A stretch of DNA of 37,810 bases from Clostridia bacterium (lineage in GTDB: Bacteria > Bacillota > Clostridia > Oscillospirales > Acutalibacteraceae). A model generated the notes under the pieces. That model was given only the letters and a program-made list of their open reading frames with translations, did not search any database and had not been told where the DNA came from. Position 1 is the first letter of the stretch. The number at the start of each line of letters is the position of its first letter. Location: contig JAFRJB010000123.1 of the NCBI GenBank assembly GCA_017432485.1, positions 1 through 37,810 of the forward strand, in the 5' to 3' direction. The translations under genes and the position numbers were made by a program. Below, one piece after another: positions 21,904 through 29,752 of the stretch.

Positions 21904-23148
21904 TTAATCCAGTGCACCTTCATCGAAATGTTCGAGAGTCTTGGCGGTGATTGCAAAGCAATTTGCCAAGCCTTCGAGGTTCATATTGTCATAGGTATCT
22001 CTTCTGGTGTGGTAGTAGTTTTCCAGCTTGTGGTTAAGGCCTGTAATGCCTGCCGCTCTCATCACGCGATTAAGCGGCACGGTATCGGTACAGCCGCCAA
22101 ACGGAGGTACCCAGCCTTTTTTACAGGGAATATCCAACTCTCTGGCGGAATTGAGGAAGAGGTCGGAAGCTTCTTTATCGGACTTCTTCAAACCGTTTAA
22201 ATCTCTGTAGTTGACCATCAGCTGTTCCGGGTCATAAATGGTGTCGAAAGAGTAAACAAAGGTCGGCACATCATCAAAATCACCTTGGTGCTGGTCGGCA
22301 AATGCCATCGCGCCGCGGGTGCCGGCTTCTTCGGAACCGGTGTTGAGCACGCCGACTTCGGTGTGTTCAAATTGGATATTGTTATCTTCTAAATACTTTA
22401 AGAGCGCAATGCCCATGTAGCAGCCGGAGAGGTTATCGTTGGCACCGTCAACAACCCTTTTGTAATTGGCGATGAAGTACAGACCGATTTCAAACGGAAT
22501 GAAGATGAAACCGATAAATGCGGCAATGACCAGCGGGTCGGAAAAGTCTTGCGGCAAACCGAAATGAACGCCGTATTTGAGGGTGTAGAGCAGCGCAATC
22601 ACAAAGTAGTACACCGCGCCGATAATGCAGATGACCGCGTGCGCTTCAAAGGCAACGCCGCCGAAGTGGTAGTTGACAGGCCATTCCCATACGGCATCGG
22701 GGTGACCGTTGAAGAAAATTCTTCTTTTGACTTCGCCGGTCGGCTTTTTGGTGGCGTAAACATTGTGGCTGGTTTTTTTCGGAAATGCCCAGTCAATTGC
22801 CTTGGTGTAAAGCCCGAAAGAAATAGTCACAATAAACAGACCGATAAATACAAAAATCATCGAAAAAATCGGCGCAAAGAAAAACGCAACGATTGCCGCT
22901 AACACCAAAGAAATGGTAAAGTAAACCCAGCCGAAGAAGGAGCGGGGATGAACCTCGAAGCTGTCGATATTGACTTTATCGCAGCCGCAGTCTTCTTTAA
23001 GCTGCTTTGCCATATATTCGATGCTCATTTTCTCACCCTCGGAACCGGGGTCTCTTTTGGGAAGGTTTTTGCAAATATAGGTAATTTCTTTTACCATATA
23101 CTTTGCCGCTTCATCTTTGAGTGCAATAATTTTAGATAAATCAGCCAT
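21904..23148 (-). CDS. Membrane-embedded M28 family metallopeptidase
   Basis: A 414-residue protein combining an M28 zinc peptidase with membrane helices. Residues 1-65 start the peptidase domain (TYICKNLPKRDPGSEGEKMS). Four hydrophobic segments follow, a pair at about 72-115 and a pair at about 170-232, with FFNGHPDAVWEWP (first metal His-x-Asp) between them. The remaining metal site is in VVDGANDNLSG, the catalytic Glu pair in NTGSEEAGTRG, and the last His in GLNHKLENYYHTR. So the helices are inserted inside the peptidase fold rather than at an end. Start ATG 23148 has GAGAGGAGAA in front. Substrate unknown. Confidence 0.85.
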   Translation of the reverse strand: MADLSKIIALKDEAAKYMVKEITYICKNLPKRDPGSEGEKMSIEYMAKQLKEDCGCDKVNIDSFEVHPRSFFGWVYFTISLVLAAIVAFFFAPIFSMIFVFIGLFIVTISFGLYTKAIDWAFPKKTSHNVYATKKPTGEVKRRIFFNGHPDAVWEWPVNYHFGGVAFEAHAVICIIGAVYYFVIALLYTLKYGVHFGLPQDFSDPLVIAAFIGFIFIPFEIGLYFIANYKRVVDGANDNLSGCYMGIALLKYLEDNNIQFEHTEVGVLNTGSEEAGTRGAMAFADQHQGDFDDVPTFVYSFDTIYDPEQLMVNYRDLNGLKKSDKEASDLFLNSARELDIPCKKGWVPPFGGCTDTVPLNRVMRAAGITGLNHKLENYYHTRRDTYDNMNLEGLANCFAITAKTLEHFDEGALD

Positions 23149-23184
23149 TGTTTTCTCCTCTCGTAATAAAACCAATATGAATAA

Positions 23185-23213
23185 ATTATAGGGATTTTTT
23201 CGGCATTCGTCAA
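23185..23213 (-). promoter_or_regulatory. Promoter for the M28 gene
   Basis: Minus-strand TTGACG (23208-23213), 17-bp spacer, TATAAT (23185-23190). Confidence 0.75.
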
Positions 23214-23250
23214 TATGTTTTTTTAATTTTATGAGGTGCGCAAATGTTTG

Positions 23251-23279
23251 TTGACAAATTTTTTTTTCCTTGTTATTAT
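23251..23279 (+). promoter_or_regulatory. Promoter for the aminotransferase gene
   Basis: Perfect TTGACA (23251-23256), 17-bp spacer, TATTAT (23274-23279); divergent from the M28 promoter. Confidence 0.75.
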
Positions 23280-23313
23280 TATATATGTATATAACATTTT
23301 AGGAGGAAGAGAT

Positions 23314-25017
23314 ATGAACGTTACATACAGAGTCATCAAAGGTAAAATAGACCAGGGCTACGGCGTTACCCGCTGGGCGGATGCGCGCTCGATTAACGCC
23401 AGCCTCAAAGAGTTGACAAAGAAGGACATCTACGGTGTAGATAAAGAAACCTATCAAGATATTGTTGAAAATTATTTTGATGCCAAGTGCGCCAAGTCCA
23501 AAGAAATCACTACCGAAGCCAAGCAATATATCCCGGGCGGTGTGCAGCATAACTTAGCGTTCAATATGCCTTTCCCGATGTGTATGGTAAAAGCCGAAGG
23601 CGCTTACCTGTATGACCTTGACGGCAATAAGTATTTTGACTTCCTGCAGGCAGGCGGCCCCACCATTTTGGGCAGCAACTATCAAGCCGTGCAGAAAGAA
23701 GCGATTAAGCTGATTAAAGATTGCGGCCCGACCACCGGTTTGTTCCATGAAGCCGAGCTGTTGATTGCTAAAGAAATCAATAAGCATATGCCGGGTGTGG
23801 AGATGTTCCGCATGCTCGGTTCGGGTACCGAATCCGTGATGGCAGCGCTGCGTATTGCCAGATGTGCCACCAAGAAAAAGCACATCATTAAAATCGGCGG
23901 TGCATACCACGGCTGGTCCGACCAAATGGTTTACGGTTTAAAAATCCCCGGCACCAGAAATTACCTCGAGTCTTTCGGTATTCCGGGTTACGTTTACAGA
24001 GGCATTGACGAAGTGCGCCCCAACGATTTGGCAATGCTCAAATCCTACCTTGACCTCAACCTGCTGCGCGGCGGCACAGCGGCTGTTATTTTGGAACCGG
24101 CAGGTCCGGAATCCGGCACGCGCCCGATCGATTGGGAATACAACGCGGCAGTGCGCCAGCTTTGTGATGCCTACGGCGCTTTGTTGATTTTCGACGAAGT
24201 GGTTACCGGTTTCCGCCTCGGTGTCGGCGGTGCGCAGGGTCTGTTTGATGTGACTCCCGACCTTACCATCTTCGGTAAAATCGTTGCCGGCGGTTATCCT
24301 GCAGCAGGCGGTGTCGGCGGTAAGAGAGAATATGTCAGCCTTCTGGCGGCAGGCGTTGCCGGCGGTGCAAAGAAAGCGTATTGCGGCGGTACTCTCGCTG
24401 CGAACCCGCTCTCTGCTATGGCAGGTTATGTGGCAATTAAAGAGATTGCCAAGAATGATGCCTGTGCAAAAGCAGGCCGCGCGGGCGACAGATTGACCGA
24501 TGGTTTGGTAGAACTCATTAAGCAGTACAAACTGCCTTATGTTGCTTACAACCAGGGCTCTATTTGCCACCTTGAGTGCACGGCACCGATGAGCTTCGAC
24601 TTCTCCACCATGAATCCCTTAGGCCCCATCAAGGCGCTTTCCAAGAAGGATATGATGATGACCAGAACCGAAGCGATGAAGCGCATGGGCGCTGCCTATA
24701 TGGCACACGGCATTGTCACACTCGCAGGTTCCAGACTTTACACTTCTATGGCGGATACCGACGATATCATCGACGAAGCGCTCAACCACTTTGAAGATGT
24801 GTTTAAGATTGTTAAGAAGACCGGCGTTTTAGAAGAAGAAGTCGCAGAGTACTCTGCAGCCCATAAAGCCGAAAAGGCAAAAGCAATTGCCGAAACCAAA
24901 GCCAAACAAGCCCTTGAAAAGGGCGCAAACATTGCCAAGAAGAAAGCGGCAATGGCGGCTGCAAAGAAAGCGCTTGCGGCAGAAAAAGCCAAGAAAGCGC
25001 AGTGGGCAAAGAAATAG
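23314..25017 (+). CDS. Class III PLP aminotransferase / aminomutase (HemL-like)
   Basis: A 567-residue fold-type I PLP enzyme of class III, closest by eye to glutamate-1-semialdehyde aminomutases. YIPGGVQHNLAFN and LYDLDGNKYFDFLQAGGP open the core at about 75-125; GSGTESVMAALRIAR binds the cofactor phosphate; FDEVVTGFRLG holds the PLP Asp; the Schiff-base Lys is in TIFGKIVAGGYPAAG. It has extra parts at both ends: an N-terminal extension of about 70 residues and a C-terminal tail (about 520-567) made almost only of Ala, Lys and Glu. No haem genes are near. The downstream kinase/aldolase genes suggest a catabolic role, but they have a separate leader. AGGAGGAAGAG precedes ATG 23314. Confidence 0.85.
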   Translation: MNVTYRVIKGKIDQGYGVTRWADARSINASLKELTKKDIYGVDKETYQDIVENYFDAKCAKSKEITTEAKQYIPGGVQHNLAFNMPFPMCMVKAEGAYLYDLDGNKYFDFLQAGGPTILGSNYQAVQKEAIKLIKDCGPTTGLFHEAELLIAKEINKHMPGVEMFRMLGSGTESVMAALRIARCATKKKHIIKIGGAYHGWSDQMVYGLKIPGTRNYLESFGIPGYVYRGIDEVRPNDLAMLKSYLDLNLLRGGTAAVILEPAGPESGTRPIDWEYNAAVRQLCDAYGALLIFDEVVTGFRLGVGGAQGLFDVTPDLTIFGKIVAGGYPAAGGVGGKREYVSLLAAGVAGGAKKAYCGGTLAANPLSAMAGYVAIKEIAKNDACAKAGRAGDRLTDGLVELIKQYKLPYVAYNQGSICHLECTAPMSFDFSTMNPLGPIKALSKKDMMMTRTEAMKRMGAAYMAHGIVTLAGSRLYTSMADTDDIIDEALNHFEDVFKIVKKTGVLEEEVAEYSAAHKAEKAKAIAETKAKQALEKGANIAKKKAAMAAAKKALAAEKAKKAQWAKK

Positions 25018-25037
25018 TTTCGGAACAACATATCAAT

Positions 25038-25070
25038 AAAAGGATTGTGTCCGAGCGGCACAATCCTTTT
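25038..25070 (+). terminator. Terminator of the aminotransferase gene
   Basis: AAAAGGATTGTG / CACAATCCTTTT hairpin, loop TCCGAGCGG. Confidence 0.85.
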
Positions 25071-25078
25071 ATACTAAT

Positions 25079-25299
25079 TCGGAATGCGGAATTCGGAATT
25101 AACGGTGGCAACACTTTGTGTTGCATTTTAAGTGCCGCAAGGCGGCACTACGGGGACCCCAAAAAGTATTTCGCAGAAAACTTTTTGGGGAGAGGAGAAA
25201 CAATCGGAGCAATACGAAAGCATTTACTTGTGAATGCTTTCTGTTGCGTAGATTGTTTGGACGAAAACACTGTTTTGCCTCCGGCAAAACAAATATTGA
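25079..25299 (+). repeat. Heptamers and six hairpins in the leader of the kinase gene
   Basis: TCGGAAT GCGGAAT TCGGAAT (25079-25099) are followed by GCAACACTTTGTGTTGC, GTGCCGCAAGGCGGCAC, a hairpin with arms CCCAAAAAGT and ACTTTTTGGG, a hairpin at 25201-25255 with GAAAGCATT/AATGCTTTC inside and CAATC/GATTG outside, and TGTTTTGCC-TCC-GGCAAAACA just before the ribosome binding site. No clear promoter is seen. Confidence 0.75.
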
Positions 25300-25307
25300 G
25301 GAGAACT

Positions 25308-26852
25308 ATGGGAAAATATGTAATTGCCCATGATATGGGAACATCTTCCGACAAAGCGGTGTTGGTTGACTTTGAGGGGAAAGTGATTGCTTCCAGAGCG
25401 GAGCCTTACCCCACCTATTACCCCGCGCCCGCTTTTGTGGAGCAAAAACCGGAGGAATATTGGGCTGCGGTGTGCAAAGCTTCTAAAGACCTTGTTACCG
25501 AAGTCGGTATTGACCCCGAGGAAGTCAAGGGCGTTGTCTTTTCCACACAGGCGATGGGCATTATCCCTGTTAATAACGACGGGAAGGTGCTGTATAATAA
25601 CATCACGTGGGTAGACGGCAGAGCCGAAAAACAAGCGCAGGCGCTCATGCGCCAGCTCGGCGGCAAAAAATTCTTTTCAATGATTGCCGGCACCCCTATT
25701 ATGGGTAAAGATGTTATTGCAAAAATTCGCTGGCTCAAAGATGAGCGCCCCGATGTTTATAACGAAACCAAATACTTTTTGGATGTGAACGGCTATCTGA
25801 AATACAAGTGCACGGGCGAGATGGTCGCCGAGCTTTCGGGTGCTTCGTCTTACGGGCTGGACCTCAAAAAGAAAACCTGGCTTTCGGTGCTCTCACTGAC
25901 AGGGCTGGATATGAATAAACTCCCGCCGCTTGTTAAGAGTACCGACAAAATCGGCGACGGTTTGACTGCCGAAGCAGCCGAAGCGATGGGGCTTGTCAAG
26001 GGCACACCGGTCTTCGGCGGCTGCGATGATACACAGGCTGCCACCATCGGCTCGGGTATGAACGGCGACGGCGACATTCATATTTACTTAGGCACTTCCG
26101 GCTGGGTCTGCGCTTCTTCCAAAGATCAGACCAAGTTTAAAAACGGTGCGGCCGCCATTCAATCGGCTGACCCCGAAATGAACCTGATTTGCGGTGTAAC
26201 CGAAGCGGCAGGCAGTAACCTGCAGTGGCTCATTGAACAGTTTTTCCGCACCGAGAGCGAACAACTTGGCGACGGTATCTACCAATATATGGATGATGTT
26301 ATTCGGGAAATCCCCGCGGGTTCCGACCACTTGATTTGCACCCCGTGGATGCTCGGCGAGCGCTGCCCCTTCTCATCCACCACCACGCGCGCCACGCTCT
26401 ATAACATCAGCCCGACCCATACGCGCGAGCACTTGATGAAAGCGGTGTATGAGGGTATCGGCTATAACCTGCGCTGGATACTTGAAAACTACGAGAAGGA
26501 TTACGGCTTCCACTGCCGCCAGTTCCGCATTATCGGCGGCGGCGCACTGGATGATGCGTGGATGCAGATTATTTCCGACATCACGCAGCGCGAATTCGCC
26601 GTTGTGGAAAACCCGCGCAACGCGGGCGCGGTCGGTGCCGCAATCGTAGCGTTTATCGGTTTGGGCGAACTCGACTCTTTCAGCGAAGCGAAAAAGTTTG
26701 TGGTCGAAAAGAAAACCTACCGACCCAATGAATGTAATAAAGCGATTTATGATGAGATGTTTATCACTTATCAGCGGCTTTACAAAGATTTGAAAAATAC
26801 TTACAAAGTAACTAATTCCAAACGATTCGGAGGCGATGAATACAATGGATAA
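25308..26852 (+). CDS. FGGY family carbohydrate kinase
   Basis: A 514-residue sugar kinase of the FGGY family (xylulokinase/gluconokinase side), using ATP to phosphorylate a sugar or sugar acid. YVIAHDMGTSSDKAVLVDF is the N-terminal phosphate-1 loop; VFSTQAMGIIPVN and ITWVDGRAEKQ are typical of the family; the catalytic Asp is in VFGGCDDTQAATIGSG; FRIIGGGALDDAWMQIISD is the C-terminal ATP-binding signature. GAGGAGAA precedes ATG 25308; the frame upstream runs through the hairpins. It overlaps the first aldolase-family gene by 8 bp and, with the two aldolase genes, forms one operon. Substrate specificity is not readable; xylulose is only one candidate. Confidence 0.9.
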   Translation: MGKYVIAHDMGTSSDKAVLVDFEGKVIASRAEPYPTYYPAPAFVEQKPEEYWAAVCKASKDLVTEVGIDPEEVKGVVFSTQAMGIIPVNNDGKVLYNNITWVDGRAEKQAQALMRQLGGKKFFSMIAGTPIMGKDVIAKIRWLKDERPDVYNETKYFLDVNGYLKYKCTGEMVAELSGASSYGLDLKKKTWLSVLSLTGLDMNKLPPLVKSTDKIGDGLTAEAAEAMGLVKGTPVFGGCDDTQAATIGSGMNGDGDIHIYLGTSGWVCASSKDQTKFKNGAAAIQSADPEMNLICGVTEAAGSNLQWLIEQFFRTESEQLGDGIYQYMDDVIREIPAGSDHLICTPWMLGERCPFSSTTTRATLYNISPTHTREHLMKAVYEGIGYNLRWILENYEKDYGFHCRQFRIIGGGALDDAWMQIISDITQREFAVVENPRNAGAVGAAIVAFIGLGELDSFSEAKKFVVEKKTYRPNECNKAIYDEMFITYQRLYKDLKNTYKVTNSKRFGGDEYNG

Positions 26853-27468
26853 AAGTGTTGCGTTGATTCTCGAATATGCACAAGAATTGACCAAGCAAAA
26901 TGTTGTCGGCAAAGGCGACTGCATCAGTGTAAAATCGGGTGCATACTTATATGCATCGAAAAAAGAAGTTTCTTTAGCTGATTTGACTGAAGACGATGTG
27001 CTCAAAATCAGATTAGAGGAAACTGCGGGTGAATATGCTCTGCACGCGAGCATTTATGCCGCAAAGCAGGATGTTTGTGCTATTTGCCACTGCCACCCGA
27101 AGTGGGTAGAGCCTATTGCTGCCTGCGCGGTGGATATTCCCGCAGTCAGCGATGATATGACCCAGATTATCGGCAGAAACTGCAAAACAAGCAAGAATAA
27201 ACCCACCATGATTGTGGCAAACTTACTGCGCCGCAATTCCACCCTGGTGGAGGGCGACGGCTGCATTACCACCGGCAGAACCCTCAATGAAGCCTACACC
27301 TGTGTGCTGGTGCTCGATAAGGCTGCGCACTGCTTTGTGGGTTCGGCAGTGGTCAAAAAGAATGTGTGCATCAGTCCTTTTGAAGCGGTACTGATGAACA
27401 CGATTTACAAATTAAAATACAGCAAAAAGAACCAAGAGAATTTGCAGAGTGAGGAGGGGAATGCATAA
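26845..27468 (+). CDS. Class II aldolase/adducin family protein, incomplete metal site
   Basis: A 207-residue member of the class II aldolase/adducin fold. It has the acidic EYALHASIYAAK helix and the first two metal histidines in ICHCHPKW. At the place of the third His, where the next gene has ANHGVF, this protein reads VEGDGCITTG with Asp instead. It may therefore be a non-catalytic partner or use a changed site. CGGAGG at 26828-26833 is too close to ATG 26836, so ATG 26845 is preferred, which overlaps the kinase stop. Its stop overlaps the next gene (TAATG). Confidence 0.8.
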   Translation: MDKSVALILEYAQELTKQNVVGKGDCISVKSGAYLYASKKEVSLADLTEDDVLKIRLEETAGEYALHASIYAAKQDVCAICHCHPKWVEPIAACAVDIPAVSDDMTQIIGRNCKTSKNKPTMIVANLLRRNSTLVEGDGCITTGRTLNEAYTCVLVLDKAAHCFVGSAVVKKNVCISPFEAVLMNTIYKLKYSKKNQENLQSEEGNA

Positions 27469-28133
27469 TGTGGAATAAAAATACCGAACTTGTATTAAGG
27501 CAACTTGTCAAAGATACCGGTGTGACTTTGCTCGAAGAAAACCTGGTGCAGGGTACCTGGGGCAACATTTCCGTGCGCCTGGATGATGACCATATGCTTG
27601 TTTCTCCCACCGGTTTAGACTATAACCACTTAGAAGCGGCGGATATGCCGATTGTGCAAATCAGTGACCCTTCCGTGTGGTATGATGGCTTAAAGCCGAC
27701 TTCCGAAAGAAAAATTCACGCGGCGGTGCTCGCTTCCCGCCCCGAGATAAATGCCTGCATCCATTCGCACCCGGTGTTTGCGACCATTATGGCATCCTGC
27801 CGTGCGCCGCTGCCCGCGTATACACAGGAACTTCAGGAGATTTTCGGCGGCGATGTCATTGTCGGCGCATACGGCTTGCCCGGCACCGAGAAACTCAAGG
27901 AGGGAACGGTGGAGGCAATGCAGGGCAGAAACGCCTGCTTTATGGCAAACCACGGTGTGTTCTGCGTCGGCGAAACGATGCAGGATGCGCTCAATGTGCT
28001 GCGCACGCTTGAAAAGACGGTGTATGAGTATATTCAAATGCAGACACTCGAAAAGACCGGCGCAAAACAGTACAGCGATGAACTGCTCTTTAGGGTATTC
28101 ACCAAAAAGGCAAACCATTTTTTGAAGAAATAA
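27468..28133 (+). CDS. Class II aldolase (fuculose-phosphate aldolase / ribulose-phosphate epimerase type)
   Basis: A 221-residue zinc enzyme of the class II aldolase/adducin family. NLVQGTWGNISVRLDDDHMLVSPTGLDYN is the substrate-binding N-terminal region, split here as two motifs. Catalytic Glu is in TSERKIH, metal His in CIHSHPVFA and ANHGVFCVG, all intact. Such enzymes cleave ketose 1-phosphates to DHAP and an aldehyde, or epimerise ribulose 5-phosphate. GAGGAGGGG precedes the ATG at 27468. With the upstream kinase it suggests phosphorylation then cleavage of a pentose, deoxysugar or sugar acid. Confidence 0.88.
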   Translation: MWNKNTELVLRQLVKDTGVTLLEENLVQGTWGNISVRLDDDHMLVSPTGLDYNHLEAADMPIVQISDPSVWYDGLKPTSERKIHAAVLASRPEINACIHSHPVFATIMASCRAPLPAYTQELQEIFGGDVIVGAYGLPGTEKLKEGTVEAMQGRNACFMANHGVFCVGETMQDALNVLRTLEKTVYEYIQMQTLEKTGAKQYSDELLFRVFTKKANHFLKK

Positions 28134-28139
28134 AACATC

Positions 28140-28183
28140 AAAGCAAAAAGAAGGGGAGTTTTCAATCCCCTTCTTTTTGCTTT
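28140..28183 (+). terminator. Terminator of the kinase-aldolase operon
   Basis: 18-bp perfect stem, AAGAAGGGGA / TCCCCTTCTT core, with A-run and T-run flanks, loop GTTTTCAA. Confidence 0.92.
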
Positions 28184-28295
28184 AGGCTCTCTTTAGGTAG
28201 TGCGCGTACACTGGGTAACAACAAGAAAGATTTGCGGCGTTTTTTAAGGATTGGCGTAAGCGGTGCAACTTCTTTGCAAAAGCGCAAAATATGCC

Positions 28296-28324
28296 TTGTG
28301 CAGGCGCGCAAAGTAGTGTATAAT
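28296..28324 (+). promoter_or_regulatory. Promoter for the alarmone synthetase operon
   Basis: TTGTGC (28296-28301), 17-bp spacer, TATAAT (28319-28324). Confidence 0.6.
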
Positions 28325-28391
28325 ATAAAAAATGTTGTGATAAACGCCAACTCCTTTCAATCCGTGATTCGCTTAGAAAGGATTATAAACA

Positions 28392-29012
28392 GTGTCTATC
28401 TACGGAAAATATGGCGATACGATGTGCGCTATCATGCAACAGCTCGTGCAAACTATGCAGGCGTATAACCGAGAGCGCGAGGAAGCGACAGGCAAAAAGG
28501 TGTTTGAGCACCTGCGCTATCGCATTAAAAGTGACGAAAACACCAAAGCAAAGTTAGAAAAAACAGGCTGTGAAATCAGCACTTACCACGCTTTGCGCAG
28601 TATTACCGATTCCATCGGACTGCGGGTTGTGTGCCTGTTTATTGATGATGTGTATCAAATGGCGGCGTGGCTTAAAACGCTGCCGGGGTGCGCGCTTGTC
28701 AGGGAGAAGGACTATATCCGCAACGCGAAGCCCAACGGTTACCGCAGTTACCATTTGATACTGGATGTCACCGCACCGGCTGAGGATCCTGACGGTCATG
28801 TACCGGGGCACTTCTTTGTCGAGGTACAGTTGAGAACCATCGCGATGGATACATGGGCGGCACTGGAGCACGAATTAAAATACAAAAAGAATATTGCCAA
28901 TCAGCAACTCATTGTTTCCCAGTTGCACCGCTGTGCCAATGAATTGGCTGCCTGCGATGTTTCTATGCAAACACTCAGAAATATTATTCGAGAGGAAGGC
29001 GGGGAGCAGTGA
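28392..29012 (+). CDS. Small alarmone synthetase (RelA/SpoT domain only)
   Basis: A 206-residue protein with only the (p)ppGpp synthetase fold, like RelP/RelQ (YwaC/YjbM). It transfers pyrophosphate from ATP to GDP or GTP. RYRIKSDENTKAKLEK, SITDSIGLRVVCLFIDDVY with the G-loop-like Arg, YIRNAKPNGYRSYHLIL and the catalytic FVEVQLRTIAMDTWAALEHELKYK (given by its parts EVQLRT and WAALEHELKYK) are present. No hydrolase or TGS/ACT domains. GTG 28392 is the start with AGAAAGGA about 9 nt before it. The stop overlaps the start of a response regulator (TGATG), an unusual pairing. Confidence 0.9.
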   Translation: MSIYGKYGDTMCAIMQQLVQTMQAYNREREEATGKKVFEHLRYRIKSDENTKAKLEKTGCEISTYHALRSITDSIGLRVVCLFIDDVYQMAAWLKTLPGCALVREKDYIRNAKPNGYRSYHLILDVTAPAEDPDGHVPGHFFVEVQLRTIAMDTWAALEHELKYKKNIANQQLIVSQLHRCANELAACDVSMQTLRNIIREEGGEQ

Positions 29013-29695
29013 TGAAAATACTGATTGCAGAGGATGAAACCGATTTAAGAGAAGCACTTGCAGCCTATTTGGACTATCAGGGGCACAGCGTGGTTGCAGT
29101 AGCAGATGGTGCCGCAGCGATAGAGAGACTTTTGCGCGATGCCTACGATGTCGTGGTAATGGATATCATGATGCCGGTGATGGATGGGATTAGCGCGATG
29201 CGCAAAATCCGCGCATCGGGTAATATGACGCCGGCAATTTTTTTGACCGCAAAAACACAGGTGGAAGACCGCGTTGTCGGGTTAGATGCCGGTGCCGATG
29301 ATTATTTAACCAAACCGTTTGCGATGGAGGAGTTCAGCGCAAGACTGCGTGCACTGTATCGCCGCAAGCGCACATTTGAACCGCGCCTTTTAGCGTTCGG
29401 CAATGTGGAACTGGACACCGAGGCGGCAGAACTGCGCGCACAAAATACCATTGCTTTGGCGCAAAAAGAAGTGCGCCTGTTCGCTTTTTTGCTTTCCAAG
29501 AGGCAAGAGGCGTGCAGTGCCGAACAGATTTTGGAGGAAATTTGGCGGGGAGAAAGCGCCACGCCGGACACAGTGTGGATGTATATTTCATTTCTCAATG
29601 CAAAACTCGGCGCGGTCAAAGCCGATGTTTGCATTGATACACTGCAGCCGCATCTGTATCGCCTCAGGCAGTTACCCGCGGCAGATTTTTCATAA
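29012..29695 (+). CDS. Orphan OmpR/PhoB-type response regulator
   Basis: A 227-residue regulator. REC domain (1-120): acidic pair EDE, acceptor Asp in VVVMDIMMPVMDG, Thr in FLTAKTQ and Lys in YLTKPFAMEEF. The C-terminal winged helix (about 130-220) is shorter and less conserved than usual, ending in LQPHLYRLRQLPA instead of the common VRGVGYRL pattern. No kinase gene is next to it. Translation is coupled to the alarmone synthetase gene. Confidence 0.88.
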   Translation: MKILIAEDETDLREALAAYLDYQGHSVVAVADGAAAIERLLRDAYDVVVMDIMMPVMDGISAMRKIRASGNMTPAIFLTAKTQVEDRVVGLDAGADDYLTKPFAMEEFSARLRALYRRKRTFEPRLLAFGNVELDTEAAELRAQNTIALAQKEVRLFAFLLSKRQEACSAEQILEEIWRGESATPDTVWMYISFLNAKLGAVKADVCIDTLQPHLYRLRQLPAADFS

Positions 29696-29752
29696 GTAAT
29701 AACAACCTGCGCGCAAGCGACAGGGTGAAATATAAAAAAAGAGGAAAAACAA

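Noticed and set aside
23314..25017. Calling the aminotransferase hemL (haem synthesis)
   Set aside because: Extra N- and C-terminal parts and no haem genes nearby; only the family can be supported.
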